Source of the DNA: Marinospirillum sp035271045 | GTDB taxonomy: Bacteria > Pseudomonadota > Gammaproteobacteria > Pseudomonadales > Halomonadaceae | Length of the DNA: 64,000 bases | Assembly: GCF_035271045.1 (NCBI RefSeq) | Contig: NZ_DATESC010000028.1 | Span: 14,198-78,197, forward strand | Direction: 5' to 3' | Shown: positions 9,001 through 18,210 of the stretch, piece after piece | How positions within the stretch are numbered: the first letter of the stretch is position 1 | How the letters are laid out: the number at the start of each line of letters is the position of its first letter | Position numbers and translations under genes: made by a program | Notes under the pieces: generated by a model | Seen by the model: the letters and a program-made list of their open reading frames with translations, nothing else | The model's database searches: none | What the model was told of the DNA's origin: nothing

Positions 9001-11845
9001 AGCTGCGGCTTTCGCCCTCACCTTCTGGCAGGTTAGTAATGCAGCGGCCACACAAGCTTGGGTGTTCGGCGTGGCTACCTACGTCTTCACGGTGATGCCA
9101 GCAGCGTACACACTTGGTTTTTTCAGAAGCTTGTACGGTAACTTTAAGGTTATCTAAGTCTGTGCTACGCGCTGCTGTGCCTTCAGCCAAAGGCTTTAAA
9201 GTAACTTCAGAAGTAAGCAACACAAAACGCAACTCATCGCCCAAACGCTCTAAGTCAGCTTTTAATTCATCGCTGACATAAAGCGTGGCTTCAGCCCCTA
9301 ACGAGCCTTTAACCAGCTTTTCATTACGTGCGTCTTCTAAGCACTTGTTAACAGCATCTTTGACTTCAATTAAACGCCCCCAGTATTCGCGGCTTAAATC
9401 GCTGTTAGCGGGTAGTGCGTAAAGCCCCTTGTACCAAGTGGTTAACTGAATGGAATCAGGGCGTTGACCGGGTAGGGCTTCGTTAATTTCTTCGGCTGTA
9501 AAGCTAAGAATGGGCGCAACCCAACGCACTAAGGCTTCAGCAATGTGATACAGCGCAGTTTGGCAAGAGCGGCGACCGCGTGAATCTGGCTGCATGGTGT
9601 ATTGGCGGTCTTTGATTATATCTAGGTAAAAACCACCTAATTCACGTACACAAAAGTGGTGAACCTGTTGATAAACGTCTAAGAAGCGGTAGTCAGTAAA
9701 GGCTTTAGTAATACGCTCTTGTAGCTGTAAAGCAGCATCTACAGCCCAACGATCTAGTGCCAGCAGTTCATCCGCTGGTAGCAAGTCTTTGGCTGGATCA
9801 AACCCAGTTAGGTTAGAAAGCAAGAAACGTGCAGTGTTACGAATGCGACGGTAAGAGTCAGCAGTGCGCTTTAATATCTCATCAGAAACCGCCATTTCAC
9901 TGGAATAATCAGTAGAAGCCACCCACAGACGTAAAATATCGGCACCCATTGAATCCATGACTGTTTGTGGTGCAACCACGTTGCCTAAAGATTTAGACAT
10001 TTTGTGGCCTTTAGCATCGACTGTAAAACCGTGGGTTAACAGCGCTTTGTACGGTGGATGCCCGTCAATCGCACAGCCGGTTAATAATGAAGAATGGAAC
10101 CAACCACGGTGTTGGTCTGAGCCTTCTAGGTATAAATCAGCACGCGGGCCTTGTTCGTGTCCATGCGCATGAGAACCACGCAAAACGTGCCAGTGCGTAG
10201 TGCCTGAATCAAACCATACGTCTAGCGTATCAGTGACTTTATCGTAATCAGCGGCTTCAGCGCCTAGCAATTCGCTGGCTTCCATTTGGAACCAAGCATT
10301 AATGCCTTTTTCTGCCACTTTAACTGCCACGGCTTCCATTAACTCGGTGGTGCGTGGGTGAAGTTCACCAGTTGCCTTGTGTAAAAAGAAAGGAATCGGT
10401 ACGCCCCAGTTGCGCTGACGTGAAATACACCAGTCAGGACGATTAGCAATCATTGAGTGCAAACGTGCTTGCCCCCAAGCAGGCACAAACTGCGTTTGCT
10501 CAATGCCGGCTAGGGCTTTCTCACGCAGCGTTTTACCGTCGATTTTGCTAGGAATATCCATACCTACAAACCATTGCGCGGTGGCACGGTAAATAACGGG
10601 GCTTTTGTGTCGCCAGCAATGCATATAGCTGTGGGTGATTTCTTGGTGATTCATCAACGCGCCCACTTCAGCCAGCTTAGCCACAATTTGTGGGTTAGCT
10701 TTCCAAATCATTTGACCGCCAAAAAAATCTAAATCGTCGGAATAAACACCGTTGCTTTGTACGGGGCTGATGATGTCATCAAATTCCATACCGTGTTCAC
10801 GGCAAGAAATAAAGTCATCTAAACCATAGGCTGGTGCTGAGTGAACAATGCCCGTACTGCCAATTTCAGCTTCAACGTAATCGGCTAAATAAATGGGCGA
10901 TAAACGCTCATAAAAAGGGTGCTTAAAGCGAATGTTTTCTAGTTTATCACCTGTAGTTGTGGCAATAACTTTACCCTCTAACTTAAAGCGCTCAAGGCTG
11001 GATTCAACCAAAGTTTCAGCCAGCAGTAGGAAGCGCTCACCAGTATCCACCAACGCATATACAAACTCTGGGTGAACATTTAACGCTTGGTTGGCAGGAA
11101 TGGTCCAAGGGGTAGTCGTCCAAATAACCACCGCAGTGGGTTTACTTAATTCAGCTAAACCAAAGGCAGCAGCCAGTTCGCTAGTGTCGTTGCAAGTAAA
11201 GGCAACGTCGATAGCGTCGGACTTTTTATCAGCGTATTCAACTTCAGCTTCAGCCAAGGCTGAGCGGCAATCAAAACACCAGTTCACCGGCTTTAAGCCT
11301 TTAAAAACATAGCCGCCTTTTACCATTTCAGCTAGCGCACGAATTTCACCGGCTTCGTTTTCAAAATTCATCGTGCGGTAAGGTTTTTTCCAATCACCGA
11401 TAACGCCTAAACGAATAAAGTCTTGCATCTGGCCTTGAACTTGTTTGTCAGCATAATCACGGCATAATTCACGGGCTTTGTCTGATGGTAAATTTTTACC
11501 GTGAGTGACTTCAACCTTGTGTTCTATTGGCAAACCGTGGCAATCCCAACCCGGCACGTAAGGCGCATCGAAGCCGTCTAGGGTGCGTGATTTAACAATA
11601 AAGTCTTTAATGATTTTGTTAACCGCATGACCAATGTGAATGCTACCGTTGGCGTAGGGTGGGCCATCGTGGAGTACAAAAGTAGGGCGGCCTTTACCTT
11701 CTTCACGCAAACGGGCGTAAAGATCCATTGCCTGCCATTGCTTTAAACGTTCGGGTTCTTTAGCAGGCAAATTACCGCGCATTGGAAAGGTGGTTTCAGG
11801 AAGGTTTAACGTAGCTTTGTATTGGTCCGTGTTCTTGTCGGTCAT
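8993..11845 (-). CDS. ileS: Isoleucyl-tRNA synthetase
   Basis: A 950-residue class I aminoacyl-tRNA synthetase of the bacterial type. The signature HIGH is at residues 70-73 (NGSIHIGHAVNK) and KMSKS occurs in the tract GHKMSKSLGNV. The CP1 editing domain lies between them (TTTPWTIPANQAL). The C-terminus carries the zinc-binding cysteine pairs CVRCWH and CGRC that mark the bacterial, mupirocin-sensitive form. It charges tRNA-Ile and edits misactivated valine. It lies 49 bp downstream of ribF and overlaps lspA, in the canonical order. Confidence 0.98.
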   Translation of the reverse strand: MTDKNTDQYKATLNLPETTFPMRGNLPAKEPERLKQWQAMDLYARLREEGKGRPTFVLHDGPPYANGSIHIGHAVNKIIKDFIVKSRTLDGFDAPYVPGWDCHGLPIEHKVEVTHGKNLPSDKARELCRDYADKQVQGQMQDFIRLGVIGDWKKPYRTMNFENEAGEIRALAEMVKGGYVFKGLKPVNWCFDCRSALAEAEVEYADKKSDAIDVAFTCNDTSELAAAFGLAELSKPTAVVIWTTTPWTIPANQALNVHPEFVYALVDTGERFLLLAETLVESSLERFKLEGKVIATTTGDKLENIRFKHPFYERLSPIYLADYVEAEIGSTGIVHSAPAYGLDDFISCREHGMEFDDIISPVQSNGVYSDDLDFFGGQMIWKANPQIVAKLAEVGALMNHQEITHSYMHCWRHKSPVIYRATAQWFVGMDIPSKIDGKTLREKALAGIEQTQFVPAWGQARLHSMIANRPDWCISRQRNWGVPIPFFLHKATGELHPRTTELMEAVAVKVAEKGINAWFQMEASELLGAEAADYDKVTDTLDVWFDSGTTHWHVLRGSHAHGHEQGPRADLYLEGSDQHRGWFHSSLLTGCAIDGHPPYKALLTHGFTVDAKGHKMSKSLGNVVAPQTVMDSMGADILRLWVASTDYSSEMAVSDEILKRTADSYRRIRNTARFLLSNLTGFDPAKDLLPADELLALDRWAVDAALQLQERITKAFTDYRFLDVYQQVHHFCVRELGGFYLDIIKDRQYTMQPDSRGRRSCQTALYHIAEALVRWVAPILSFTAEEINEALPGQRPDSIQLTTWYKGLYALPANSDLSREYWGRLIEVKDAVNKCLEDARNEKLVKGSLGAEATLYVSDELKADLERLGDELRFVLLTSEVTLKPLAEGTAARSTDLDNLKVTVQASEKTKCVRCWHHREDVGSHAEHPSLCGRCITNLPEGEGESRSYA

Positions 11846-11894
11846 GGTTATTGTGTCATCAAGGTTGCGGTTAACTGGAAATTATTAATTGAAA

Positions 11895-12896
11895 TTAAAG
11901 CGGTATTTTGGCTAGCATTGGCGCGGTGTTTGCTGTTAACCAAAATTCACCAGACTGCCATTGAGAATCATACTGCTTAAAAAAGTGGTAGCACTGAGTA
12001 ATGTCTTTATTGATTTGGGTGGTTAATGCTTCTAAACCGGTAAATTTTTGTTCATCTCTAAGTTTGGCAAGCGGAAAAACATCAAGCCGCTGACCATAAA
12101 TATTGCCATTAAAACCCAGTAAATGCACCTCAAGCGCAGGTACAACACCATCAACGGTTGGGCGTAGCCCTATATTGGCAATGCCGGGGCGCATAAGGCC
12201 ATTAGGCATTTTTACTAATACGCTAAACACGCCATTTAATGCAGGTTTACGATCACCAAGTAAAAGGTTGGCAGTCGGTACGCCTAGCGTGCGGCCAAGT
12301 TTACGACCATGTACAACGCGTCCAGAAATTTTATGAGGACGGCCTAACAAGCGGGCAGCTTCAGCGATATTGCCGTTGATGAGTTGTTCACGCACTCGTG
12401 TGCTAGAAACACGTTCATTGTCCATTAAAAAGGTATGGGTGTGTTCAACACTAAAGCCTTTTTCTGGCCCTAGTTTTTGTAATAGATGGAAGTCACCAGA
12501 CCTATCGCAGCCGAAGCGGAAATCATCGCCTACTACTAGGTGTGCAATACCTAAGCCATCCACCAAAATTTTTTGGACGAACGCTTCGGCGGTTAGTTGG
12601 CGTAAACGGCTATTAAATTGCAAACAAACAATGCGCTCAGCACCGTATTCAGTTAAGCGCTCTAACTTTTCACGAAAACTGTTAATGCGTGGTGGTGCTT
12701 GATCGCCTGCAAAAAATTCACGCGGCTGAGGCTCAAAAACCATAACCGTTGACGGTTGGCGTAGGCGTGCAGCAATTTCTCTGACTTGTTGCAGAATTTG
12801 CTGATGGCCAAGGTGTACACCGTCAAAATTACCAATGGTTGCCACGCAGCCACGGTGCTCTTTACGAAGGTTATGAATACCGCGAATCAGTTCCAT
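11895..12896 (-). CDS. ribF: Bifunctional riboflavin kinase/FMN adenylyltransferase
   Basis: A 333-residue protein with two domains. The N-terminal nucleotidyltransferase domain (FAD synthetase) shows ATIGNFDGVHLGHQ at about residues 19-32 and the later ERVSSTRVR tract. The C-terminal flavokinase domain shows GRVVHGRKLGRTLGVPTANL and GIANIGLRPTV. It converts riboflavin to FMN and FMN to FAD. The upstream 93 bp separates it from the minor-pilin cluster; in many gammaproteobacteria the gene before ribF is murJ, so the pilin genes and a transporter are insertions in that order. Confidence 0.96.
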   Translation of the reverse strand: MELIRGIHNLRKEHRGCVATIGNFDGVHLGHQQILQQVREIAARLRQPSTVMVFEPQPREFFAGDQAPPRINSFREKLERLTEYGAERIVCLQFNSRLRQLTAEAFVQKILVDGLGIAHLVVGDDFRFGCDRSGDFHLLQKLGPEKGFSVEHTHTFLMDNERVSSTRVREQLINGNIAEAARLLGRPHKISGRVVHGRKLGRTLGVPTANLLLGDRKPALNGVFSVLVKMPNGLMRPGIANIGLRPTVDGVVPALEVHLLGFNGNIYGQRLDVFPLAKLRDEQKFTGLEALTTQINKDITQCYHFFKQYDSQWQSGEFWLTANTAPMLAKIPL

Positions 12897-12989
12897 TTAG
12901 GCTCTGGTTAGTTGATGAGAGTGATAAAATTTGAGCAGATGATTATATAGAAGATACGCTATTACTAACAGCCGCTTGCATTATTCGCT

Positions 12990-13538
12990 TTAAAGGCATT
13001 GGTTGGCTAATTCCGTTATTAATTTTAAATTAGTCGCTCTGCCTGTGCCATCATTCACCCTTAGGCTGCCTGCTGAAGACAACGTGATGCCTTTGGGTTT
13101 AACGTGTTTAAAGCCCGTGCAGGGTAAAAAAGTACCCGTTGAACCTCGGTTAGGTAGTGGGCGAATAAGCAACTCAGGTGCTGGCCAAATCAGTATAAAA
13201 CCTGCACCGCTTGAGAAATGTACTAACTGCCGATCTTTTTTAGTCAGCACTAAAATATTATCATTGGTGGCTGTTTCTGTGCTGCAATCTTGACCGTTGG
13301 TGCTGTAACACAAGATAAGCCCCCTATCTTCCACTTTTATTGCAGTTGCAGATGTTGCATTTACGTTTGCCATTAAACGCGCATGACTTAATACGGCCTG
13401 CAGCCTTGCTAGCGCTAACATTTGGCTTTGCTGTTCAAGTATACGTTGGTAAGAAGGCACAGCAATGCCCATTAAAAAGCTAGCAATGGCAAGGGTGGCT
13501 AATACCTCTATTAAATTAAAACCGCGCTGTCCAGCCAT
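12990..13538 (-). CDS. GspH/FimT-type minor pilin
   Basis: A 182-residue type IV pilin-like protein. The prepilin signal MAGQRGFNLIEVLATLAIASFL... has the Gly-Phe cleavage site and the conserved Glu at mature position 5, followed by a hydrophobic helix. The C-terminal part is a globular domain rich in Asn, Thr and Cys (CYSTNGQDCS), as in FimT and FimU. Family knowledge: minor pilins of this class prime pilus assembly, and FimT can bind DNA during natural transformation. It is the last gene of a four-gene minus-strand pilin group (pilV-like, pilW-like, pilX-like, fimT-like), 1 bp after the preceding stop. Confidence 0.85.
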   Translation of the reverse strand: MAGQRGFNLIEVLATLAIASFLMGIAVPSYQRILEQQSQMLALARLQAVLSHARLMANVNATSATAIKVEDRGLILCYSTNGQDCSTETATNDNILVLTKKDRQLVHFSSGAGFILIWPAPELLIRPLPNRGSTGTFLPCTGFKHVKPKGITLSSAGSLRVNDGTGRATNLKLITELANQCL

Positions 13539-13539
13539 T

Positions 13540-13761
13540 TTAATGACAGCCTAAAGGCAGTGGGCAAGCAGGGCAAAAGCTTGCTTCTAATTTAGGTTCA
13601 AATTGTTCAATCATATTTATGCAATTTTTATAAAGCTGTAATTTATGCATTAATACTGTTTGATGCAACTCGTTACTTCCGGTTGCTATAATTAACAAGC
13701 TAATTAATGTTAATATTAGTATAGGTGCTAATATAAATCCTTGGTTGTGTTTTCTATGCAT
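13540..13761 (-). CDS. Short PilX-like minor pilin
   Basis: Only 73 residues, but it sits in the pilX position between pilW-like and fimT-like genes and overlaps pilW by 34 bp. Its N-terminus (HRKHNQGFILAPILILTLI) has a Gly-Phe prepilin-type junction and a hydrophobic helix as PilX proteins do, although the Glu at position 5 is absent (Pro at +5). PilX proteins are usually about 150-200 residues, so this one lacks most of the globular domain. It ends in a Cys/Pro-rich tail. It may be a minimal pilin or a decayed one; the reading frame itself is intact. Confidence 0.55.
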   Translation of the reverse strand: MHRKHNQGFILAPILILTLISLLIIATGSNELHQTVLMHKLQLYKNCINMIEQFEPKLEASFCPACPLPLGCH

Positions 13762-14540
13762 TCTACACCTTTCAAATTGACAATGGCTGTAACTAGCTGT
13801 CGATAAATGCCATCTTTAGGTAGATTAATTATTTCATCCCATAGTGTGAAATAATTAGGATTTTGTTTTTTAACAGGGTTGTTAGTACCTATAATAAATG
13901 CGAACTGAACTTTTTTAATTAAACTATAGTCTAGGATTTCATTGCTTTTTATCCATTTGCTTTCTTGTTCATAAAAATAACGAAAACGGATTAACTCAAT
14001 TTGGCTGACTAGCGTATCAGAACGTGAGGTATCACTACTTAATATGGGGTTATTTAGTGGATCTAATTCGATTGTTTTATCTGTCGCGTTGGTTATTGTA
14101 CCTTTACTTGCTATTTCATAATATTTATAAGACAAACCGTAAGCATATTCTTTTTTATCAATGTGTAATATGATATATTTGTTGTCACAGTTATTATTTT
14201 CTTTTACTCTTGTAGTATATAGTAATAGCCAGTCAGAATTTTTAAACTGATTAAATTTTATTTCGTTGTTTAGATTATTAGCTGTTAACAAATTAGATTC
14301 TGATGTTTTTACTAGGCGGCTATTGATTGCCTCGCCGCTTAATAAAATACTCTTAGCTTCTGAAATTTCTTTTTTTAAAACTAGCTCAGCTAACATAGCA
14401 TTTTCAGCAAGGCGCAACAGTTCTGATTGATCGGCTTGCGTATTAATTAAATTAATAATTACTTGACTAGCTGCTAGCAGTAGTAGACCACCAAACAAGC
14501 TAACCATTAGCATTTCAAGTAGTGTAAAACCTTTTTGCAT
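13728..14540 (-). CDS. pilW: PilW-like minor pilin
   Basis: A 270-residue prepilin-like protein beginning MQKGFTLLEMLMVSLFGGLL, with Gly-Phe cleavage site, Glu at mature position 5 and a hydrophobic N-terminal helix. The length and its place between pilV-like and pilX-like genes fit PilW, a component of the pilus-tip/initiation complex. The body is unusually rich in Asn, Lys, Ile and Tyr, reflecting a local AT-rich base composition compared with the neighbouring housekeeping genes. No pilY1 or pilE follows in the window. It starts 30 bp after the pilV-like stop. Confidence 0.78.
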   Translation of the reverse strand: MQKGFTLLEMLMVSLFGGLLLLAASQVIINLINTQADQSELLRLAENAMLAELVLKKEISEAKSILLSGEAINSRLVKTSESNLLTANNLNNEIKFNQFKNSDWLLLYTTRVKENNNCDNKYIILHIDKKEYAYGLSYKYYEIASKGTITNATDKTIELDPLNNPILSSDTSRSDTLVSQIELIRFRYFYEQESKWIKSNEILDYSLIKKVQFAFIIGTNNPVKKQNPNYFTLWDEIINLPKDGIYRQLVTAIVNLKGVECIENTTKDLY

Positions 14541-14570
14541 GGTGTGTTCTCCTTGTTAACACTCTCCTTG

Positions 14571-14882
14571 TTAAGAAAAAGGCCGTTGTATCTGGCGTAA
14601 GCCGCTGGGTGATTGCCATTTAATTAATAAAAATGTGCTGCTGGTGCTACAGCTAAAATTTGGTAAGGCTAGATTGTTAGGGCATTGTGGATGGTTAATG
14701 CTTTGCAGGGTGCTTTTCAAAATCAGTTCTTCTAGTGTTCTTGCTGCCAGCGCTTCTTGCTGTATCGTTAAATGAATCCGTGTGCTGACCATTAAGTATT
14801 GCGTAACACCTATCACCATTAAAGCGGTTAACAATAAGCTTAGCAGTAGCTCTAAAAGCGTAAAACCGTTAGCGTAAGGCAT
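14571..14882 (-). CDS. pilV: PilV-like minor pilin
   Basis: A 103-residue prepilin-like protein, MPYANGFTLLELLLSLLLTA, with the classic GFTLLE junction and hydrophobic helix. It is short for PilV (usually 150 or more residues), so the globular domain is reduced. It is the first gene of the minus-strand pilin cluster. Context makes PilV the best name; GspI-type pseudopilins have the same N-terminus and cannot be excluded from sequence alone. Confidence 0.7.
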   Translation of the reverse strand: MPYANGFTLLELLLSLLLTALMVIGVTQYLMVSTRIHLTIQQEALAARTLEELILKSTLQSINHPQCPNNLALPNFSCSTSSTFLLIKWQSPSGLRQIQRPFS

Positions 14883-15052
14883 GAACTAGACTCCATGTTC
14901 AGGGGTATTTTTAGCCTAGTTACTTGCTAAGAAAGGACAAGGTGCATTTGCTGCTTTATTGATCTAAGTTGAAGTTTTGGCTTAACAGTAACGTCCTTTT
15001 GCCCCATTGCAACATTGGCGGTAATATAAGCGATTTAATACAAGGGAATGCA

Positions 15053-15940
15053 ATGACCATGTTAGCAAATCAAATTCTTCTGCCTTTATGCTTGGCCTTA
15101 ATTATGTTGGTGATGGGTACAGGGCTTAGTCTACAAAGTTTTTTACCCGTGCTGCACAAGCCTAAAGCTGTTTTATTAGGCATTGTTGCCCAGCTAGTAT
15201 TATTACCGATGATTGTGTGGGTGCTTATTTTAGCCTTGCACCTGCCACCTGTTATTGCCGCTGGTTTGGTGTTAATAGCCTGCGCCCCTGGCGGTGCAAC
15301 GTCTAATTTGTTCAGTAAGCTGGCCGATGGTGATTTACCGCTGTCGATTGCTTTAACCGCTGTAATTAGCTTGCTTTCACCGCTTTGGATGCCTTGGGCA
15401 GCACAAACCCAGTTGGGCTGGTTGGGCTATGACGTTGCATTTAAGCTGTCTTATGTACAAGTGGTGTTACAGCTTCTTTTGGTAACGGCTTTGCCTTTAG
15501 TTTTGGGTATGGGGCTGCGTAAACTTTACCCTAGCTGGGTGCAAACCAATGAACAACGCCTAAAGCAAGTATCCATTGGGTTGTTAATGCTAATGATATT
15601 GGTACTTATTGTGGTGAACGCCCATGTCTTGCCTTCTGTGTTTGGGCTAAGTGCGTTAATGGTTGTACTCTTGGCAACGCTGGCACTGGCTTTGGGTTAT
15701 GGGTTGGCAAGGTTGGTTGGTTTAAGCCAAGCGCAATCACGCACTTTAAGCTTTGAAACTGGCGTACAAAATGCGGGCATGGCAATTATGATTGCCTTTA
15801 GCTTTTTACAAGCGCCAGAGTTGGGCATGGTGGCTTTGCTTTATGGCATTTTAATGAACATTCCCGCGTTTATTACGCTTTGGGCATTTAAGCGTGGCTC
15901 GCTCAGCTTGAAAAATAAGCAACAGCGTTCTTGTTCTTAA
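15053..15940 (+). CDS. Bile acid:sodium symporter (BASS) family transporter
   Basis: The start is set at ATG 15053 (MTMLANQILLPLCLALIML), preceded by AAGGGA; the frame is open 84 bp further upstream without a better site. The 295-residue protein is almost entirely hydrophobic, with about ten membrane segments. The tracts PGGATSNLFSKLADGDLPLS and ETGVQNAGMAIMI are the two discontinuous-helix signatures of BASS proteins, where sodium and substrate bind. The family carries bile acids, 2-keto acids and other organic anions; the substrate here is unknown. It is convergent with murJ, 4 bp apart, and interrupts the murJ-ribF order on the opposite strand. Confidence 0.88.
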   Translation: MTMLANQILLPLCLALIMLVMGTGLSLQSFLPVLHKPKAVLLGIVAQLVLLPMIVWVLILALHLPPVIAAGLVLIACAPGGATSNLFSKLADGDLPLSIALTAVISLLSPLWMPWAAQTQLGWLGYDVAFKLSYVQVVLQLLLVTALPLVLGMGLRKLYPSWVQTNEQRLKQVSIGLLMLMILVLIVVNAHVLPSVFGLSALMVVLLATLALALGYGLARLVGLSQAQSRTLSFETGVQNAGMAIMIAFSFLQAPELGMVALLYGILMNIPAFITLWAFKRGSLSLKNKQQRSCS

Positions 15941-15944
15941 TTTC

Positions 15945-17498
15945 CTATTCTTGATGTTTTAAATGCCCTAGGCGTATACCTGCTACAACTAATACGCCTA
16001 GGTAAATGCCTGCACCTGCCACGACAGCCACGCCTAAACGTATAATGCGTTCAGTGATCGACCATTCCAGCCAAGTGGCAGCGTTGGGCGATACCCAAAG
16101 CAGCACTAGCACCATTGCTGCTAAAGCCGCTGTTAGCTGTAAACTATAACGCCCCCAGCCTGCTGACCAACGCAAAACCCCTTCTTTTTTAAGCCCTTGT
16201 GCCAACCAACCGGCATTTAAAAAAGCCGAAGCGGCGGTTGCCAAGGCCAAACCTACGTGGGCTAAAGGCACGATTAAAATTAAGTTAAATACCATATTGG
16301 CAAGCATGGCTTTAATACCAATTTTTACTGGGGTGCGGGTATTTTGACGGGCAAAATAACCTGGCGCTAACACTTTAATCAGCATAAAAGCCAACAAGCC
16401 CAAGGCGTAAGCTTGCAAAGCGCGGGCCGACATAACGATATCGTTCGCCGTCATAGCGCCGTATTGAAAGAGCGTAATGAGTAAAGGTTCAGCAAGAATA
16501 ATTAATGCTAAGGCAGCTGGCAGACCAATTAATAGCACCATACGAATTGACCAATCTAATAATTTAGCAAATTTATCGGTATCGGTGCTGGCGTGTTGGC
16601 GTGAAAGGGAAGGCAAAATAACAGTGGCTATGGCAATGCCAAAAACGCCCAGCGGTAATTCAACAAGGCGGTCGGCATAATATAACCAGCCCACGCTGCC
16701 ATCGTCTAAAAAAGACGCTAAAACGGTATCTAATAACAGATTGATTTGGCTGACCGAAACCCCAAACAAAGCCGGTGCCATTAACTTCAAAATGCGCCTA
16801 ACGCCTTCATTTTTCCAATGCGGGCGAGGAATGGGAAATAAGCCAATTTGGGCTAAAAAAGGTAATTGAAAAGCTAGCTGCACCATGCCAGCAATTAACA
16901 CACCCCAAGCCAAGGCTTCAGCAGCAGAGCCAACTAAAGGCGTTAAGAATAAAGCGCAGCCAATTAAGCTTAAATTCAAAAATACGGGAGTAATGGCTGG
17001 AATGGCAAAGCGCCCCCAAGTATTTAAAATACTGCCAGAAAAAGCCGTTAAAGAAATCAGCAGTAAATAGGGAAAGGTAATACGCAGCAAATCAGCGGTC
17101 ATGGCTTGTTTTTCAGGGTCGCTGGCAAAGCCAGGTGCAAATACCCACACTAAAAGCGGTGCTGCCAACATGGCAACACTGGTTAAAGCAATTAAAGACA
17201 AACCTAAGCAACCGGCTACTGAATCAATTAATAAACGCAGTTCTGCTTTGGTTTTTTTCTCAGCATATTCACTTAAAACCGGAATAAAGGCTTGGTTAAA
17301 TGCACCTTCAGCAAAGAGGCGGCGTAAAAAATTGGGTATTTTGAAGGCGATGAAAAAAGCATCGGCAGCACCACCTGCACCCACAAAAGAGGCAATAACT
17401 ATATCGCGCACTAAGCCTAAGATGCGTGATAAAAAAGTCATGGCACTAACAATAAGGCCAGAGCTTAATAAGCTGCGTTTTTTACGTTTTTTCATCAT
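15945..17498 (-). CDS. murJ: Lipid II flippase MurJ
   Basis: A 517-residue inner-membrane protein of the MOP superfamily with about 14 membrane helices. The N-terminus has SGLIVSAMTFLSRILGLVRD and the following DAFFIAFKIPNFLRRLFAEGAF tract, which are the strongest MurJ/MviN signatures, with the conserved arginines in the cavity. Family knowledge: it flips lipid II across the inner membrane for peptidoglycan synthesis. The gene lies 73 bp downstream of rpsT in the widespread rpsT-murJ order. The start at 17498 has a tandem MM. Confidence 0.97.
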   Translation of the reverse strand: MMKKRKKRSLLSSGLIVSAMTFLSRILGLVRDIVIASFVGAGGAADAFFIAFKIPNFLRRLFAEGAFNQAFIPVLSEYAEKKTKAELRLLIDSVAGCLGLSLIALTSVAMLAAPLLVWVFAPGFASDPEKQAMTADLLRITFPYLLLISLTAFSGSILNTWGRFAIPAITPVFLNLSLIGCALFLTPLVGSAAEALAWGVLIAGMVQLAFQLPFLAQIGLFPIPRPHWKNEGVRRILKLMAPALFGVSVSQINLLLDTVLASFLDDGSVGWLYYADRLVELPLGVFGIAIATVILPSLSRQHASTDTDKFAKLLDWSIRMVLLIGLPAALALIILAEPLLITLFQYGAMTANDIVMSARALQAYALGLLAFMLIKVLAPGYFARQNTRTPVKIGIKAMLANMVFNLILIVPLAHVGLALATAASAFLNAGWLAQGLKKEGVLRWSAGWGRYSLQLTAALAAMVLVLLWVSPNAATWLEWSITERIIRLGVAVVAGAGIYLGVLVVAGIRLGHLKHQE

Positions 17499-17526
17499 AA
17501 TTTGGGCTTTATTTGGGCTTTATATG

Positions 17527-17557
17527 TAAAAAAACCGGCACTAGGCCGGTTTTTTAT
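17527..17557. terminator. Terminator between rpsT and murJ
   Basis: The stem AACCGGC/GCCGGTT (with CTA centre) is flanked by an A run on the left and seven T on the right, so it can terminate in either direction. On the minus strand it lies 15 bp after the rpsT stop codon and is followed by a T run, as expected for a ribosomal-protein terminator. Confidence 0.8.
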
Positions 17558-17571
17558 TAGCAATTTAAAAC

Positions 17572-17841
17572 TTAGGCAGTTTTAAGTGCTTTAACACGAG
17601 CGTTCAAACGGCTCTTAGTACGAGCAGCCCAGTTCTTATTGAAAACACCCTTGTCAGCAATACGGTCAATAATGGGCTGAGCAGCATTAAATTCAGCCAT
17701 CGCTTTTTCCCAATCACCCGTGTGAATTGCTTTGAATACACGCTTGATGCTGGTGCGAACCATAGAGCGTTGGCTGTTGTTGTGTAGGCGACGTTTTTCA
17801 GATTGAATCGCACGTTTTTGGGCAGACTTAATATTGGCCAC
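17572..17841 (-). CDS. rpsT: 30S ribosomal protein S20
   Basis: An 89-residue basic protein starting MANIKSAQKRAIQSEKRRLH, the standard S20 sequence. The start codon is GTG at 17841, preceded by a strong AAGGAG; a non-ATG start is also typical of rpsT in E. coli, where translation is autoregulated. It binds 16S rRNA early in 30S assembly. Divergence from the neighbours is absent: it is read with murJ and downstream of the VF530 gene, with 138 bp of leader. Confidence 0.98.
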   Translation of the reverse strand: MANIKSAQKRAIQSEKRRLHNNSQRSMVRTSIKRVFKAIHTGDWEKAMAEFNAAQPIIDRIADKGVFNKNWAARTKSRLNARVKALKTA

Positions 17842-17979
17842 GATAACTCCTTGGAGTCTTGCAATGATCGTAAAAGCTGGTTCTATCCAGCAAGAAATCC
17901 CTAAAAATAAGGGAAGAGAATTCTACCACACCGCTAGCCGGTAAAGGTAGTGGTTAAAAGTAGGTGCTTAGAAAAACGG

Positions 17980-18210
17980 TTAAAAACGAGAATTCATGTA
18001 AAGGTTTTCTACTTGCGTTCTTGCCCAAGGGGTACGGCGCAAAAACTTTAAAGTCGATTTAACCGAAGGCTCACTTTTAAAACAATTAATATTGATACGT
18101 TTTGCCAAGCCATCCCAACCATAATGTTGCTGTAATTGGGTAACTAGTTGCTCTAAGGTAATGCCATGCAACGGATTGTTGGGTTGTTCGTTAGATTGCT
18201 CATTAGTCAT
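17980..18210 (-). CDS. VF530 family DNA-binding protein (DUF2132)
   Basis: A 76-residue protein with the full VF530 signature: NPLHGITLEQLVTQLQQHYG, then INCFKSEPSVKSTLKFLRRTPWARTQVE. Structures of this family show a small helical fold suggested to bind DNA, but the cellular role is not established. Its ATG overlaps the proB stop by 4 bp (ATGA), so it is translationally coupled as the last gene of the obgE-proB unit. Confidence 0.85.
   Translation of the reverse strand: MTNEQSNEQPNNPLHGITLEQLVTQLQQHYGWDGLAKRININCFKSEPSVKSTLKFLRRTPWARTQVENLYMNSRF

Noticed and set aside
9001..9051. Longer lspA reading from 9051
   Set aside because: It would overlap ileS by 59 bp and start with a non-conserved Ala-rich stretch; ATG 9000 fits the operon.
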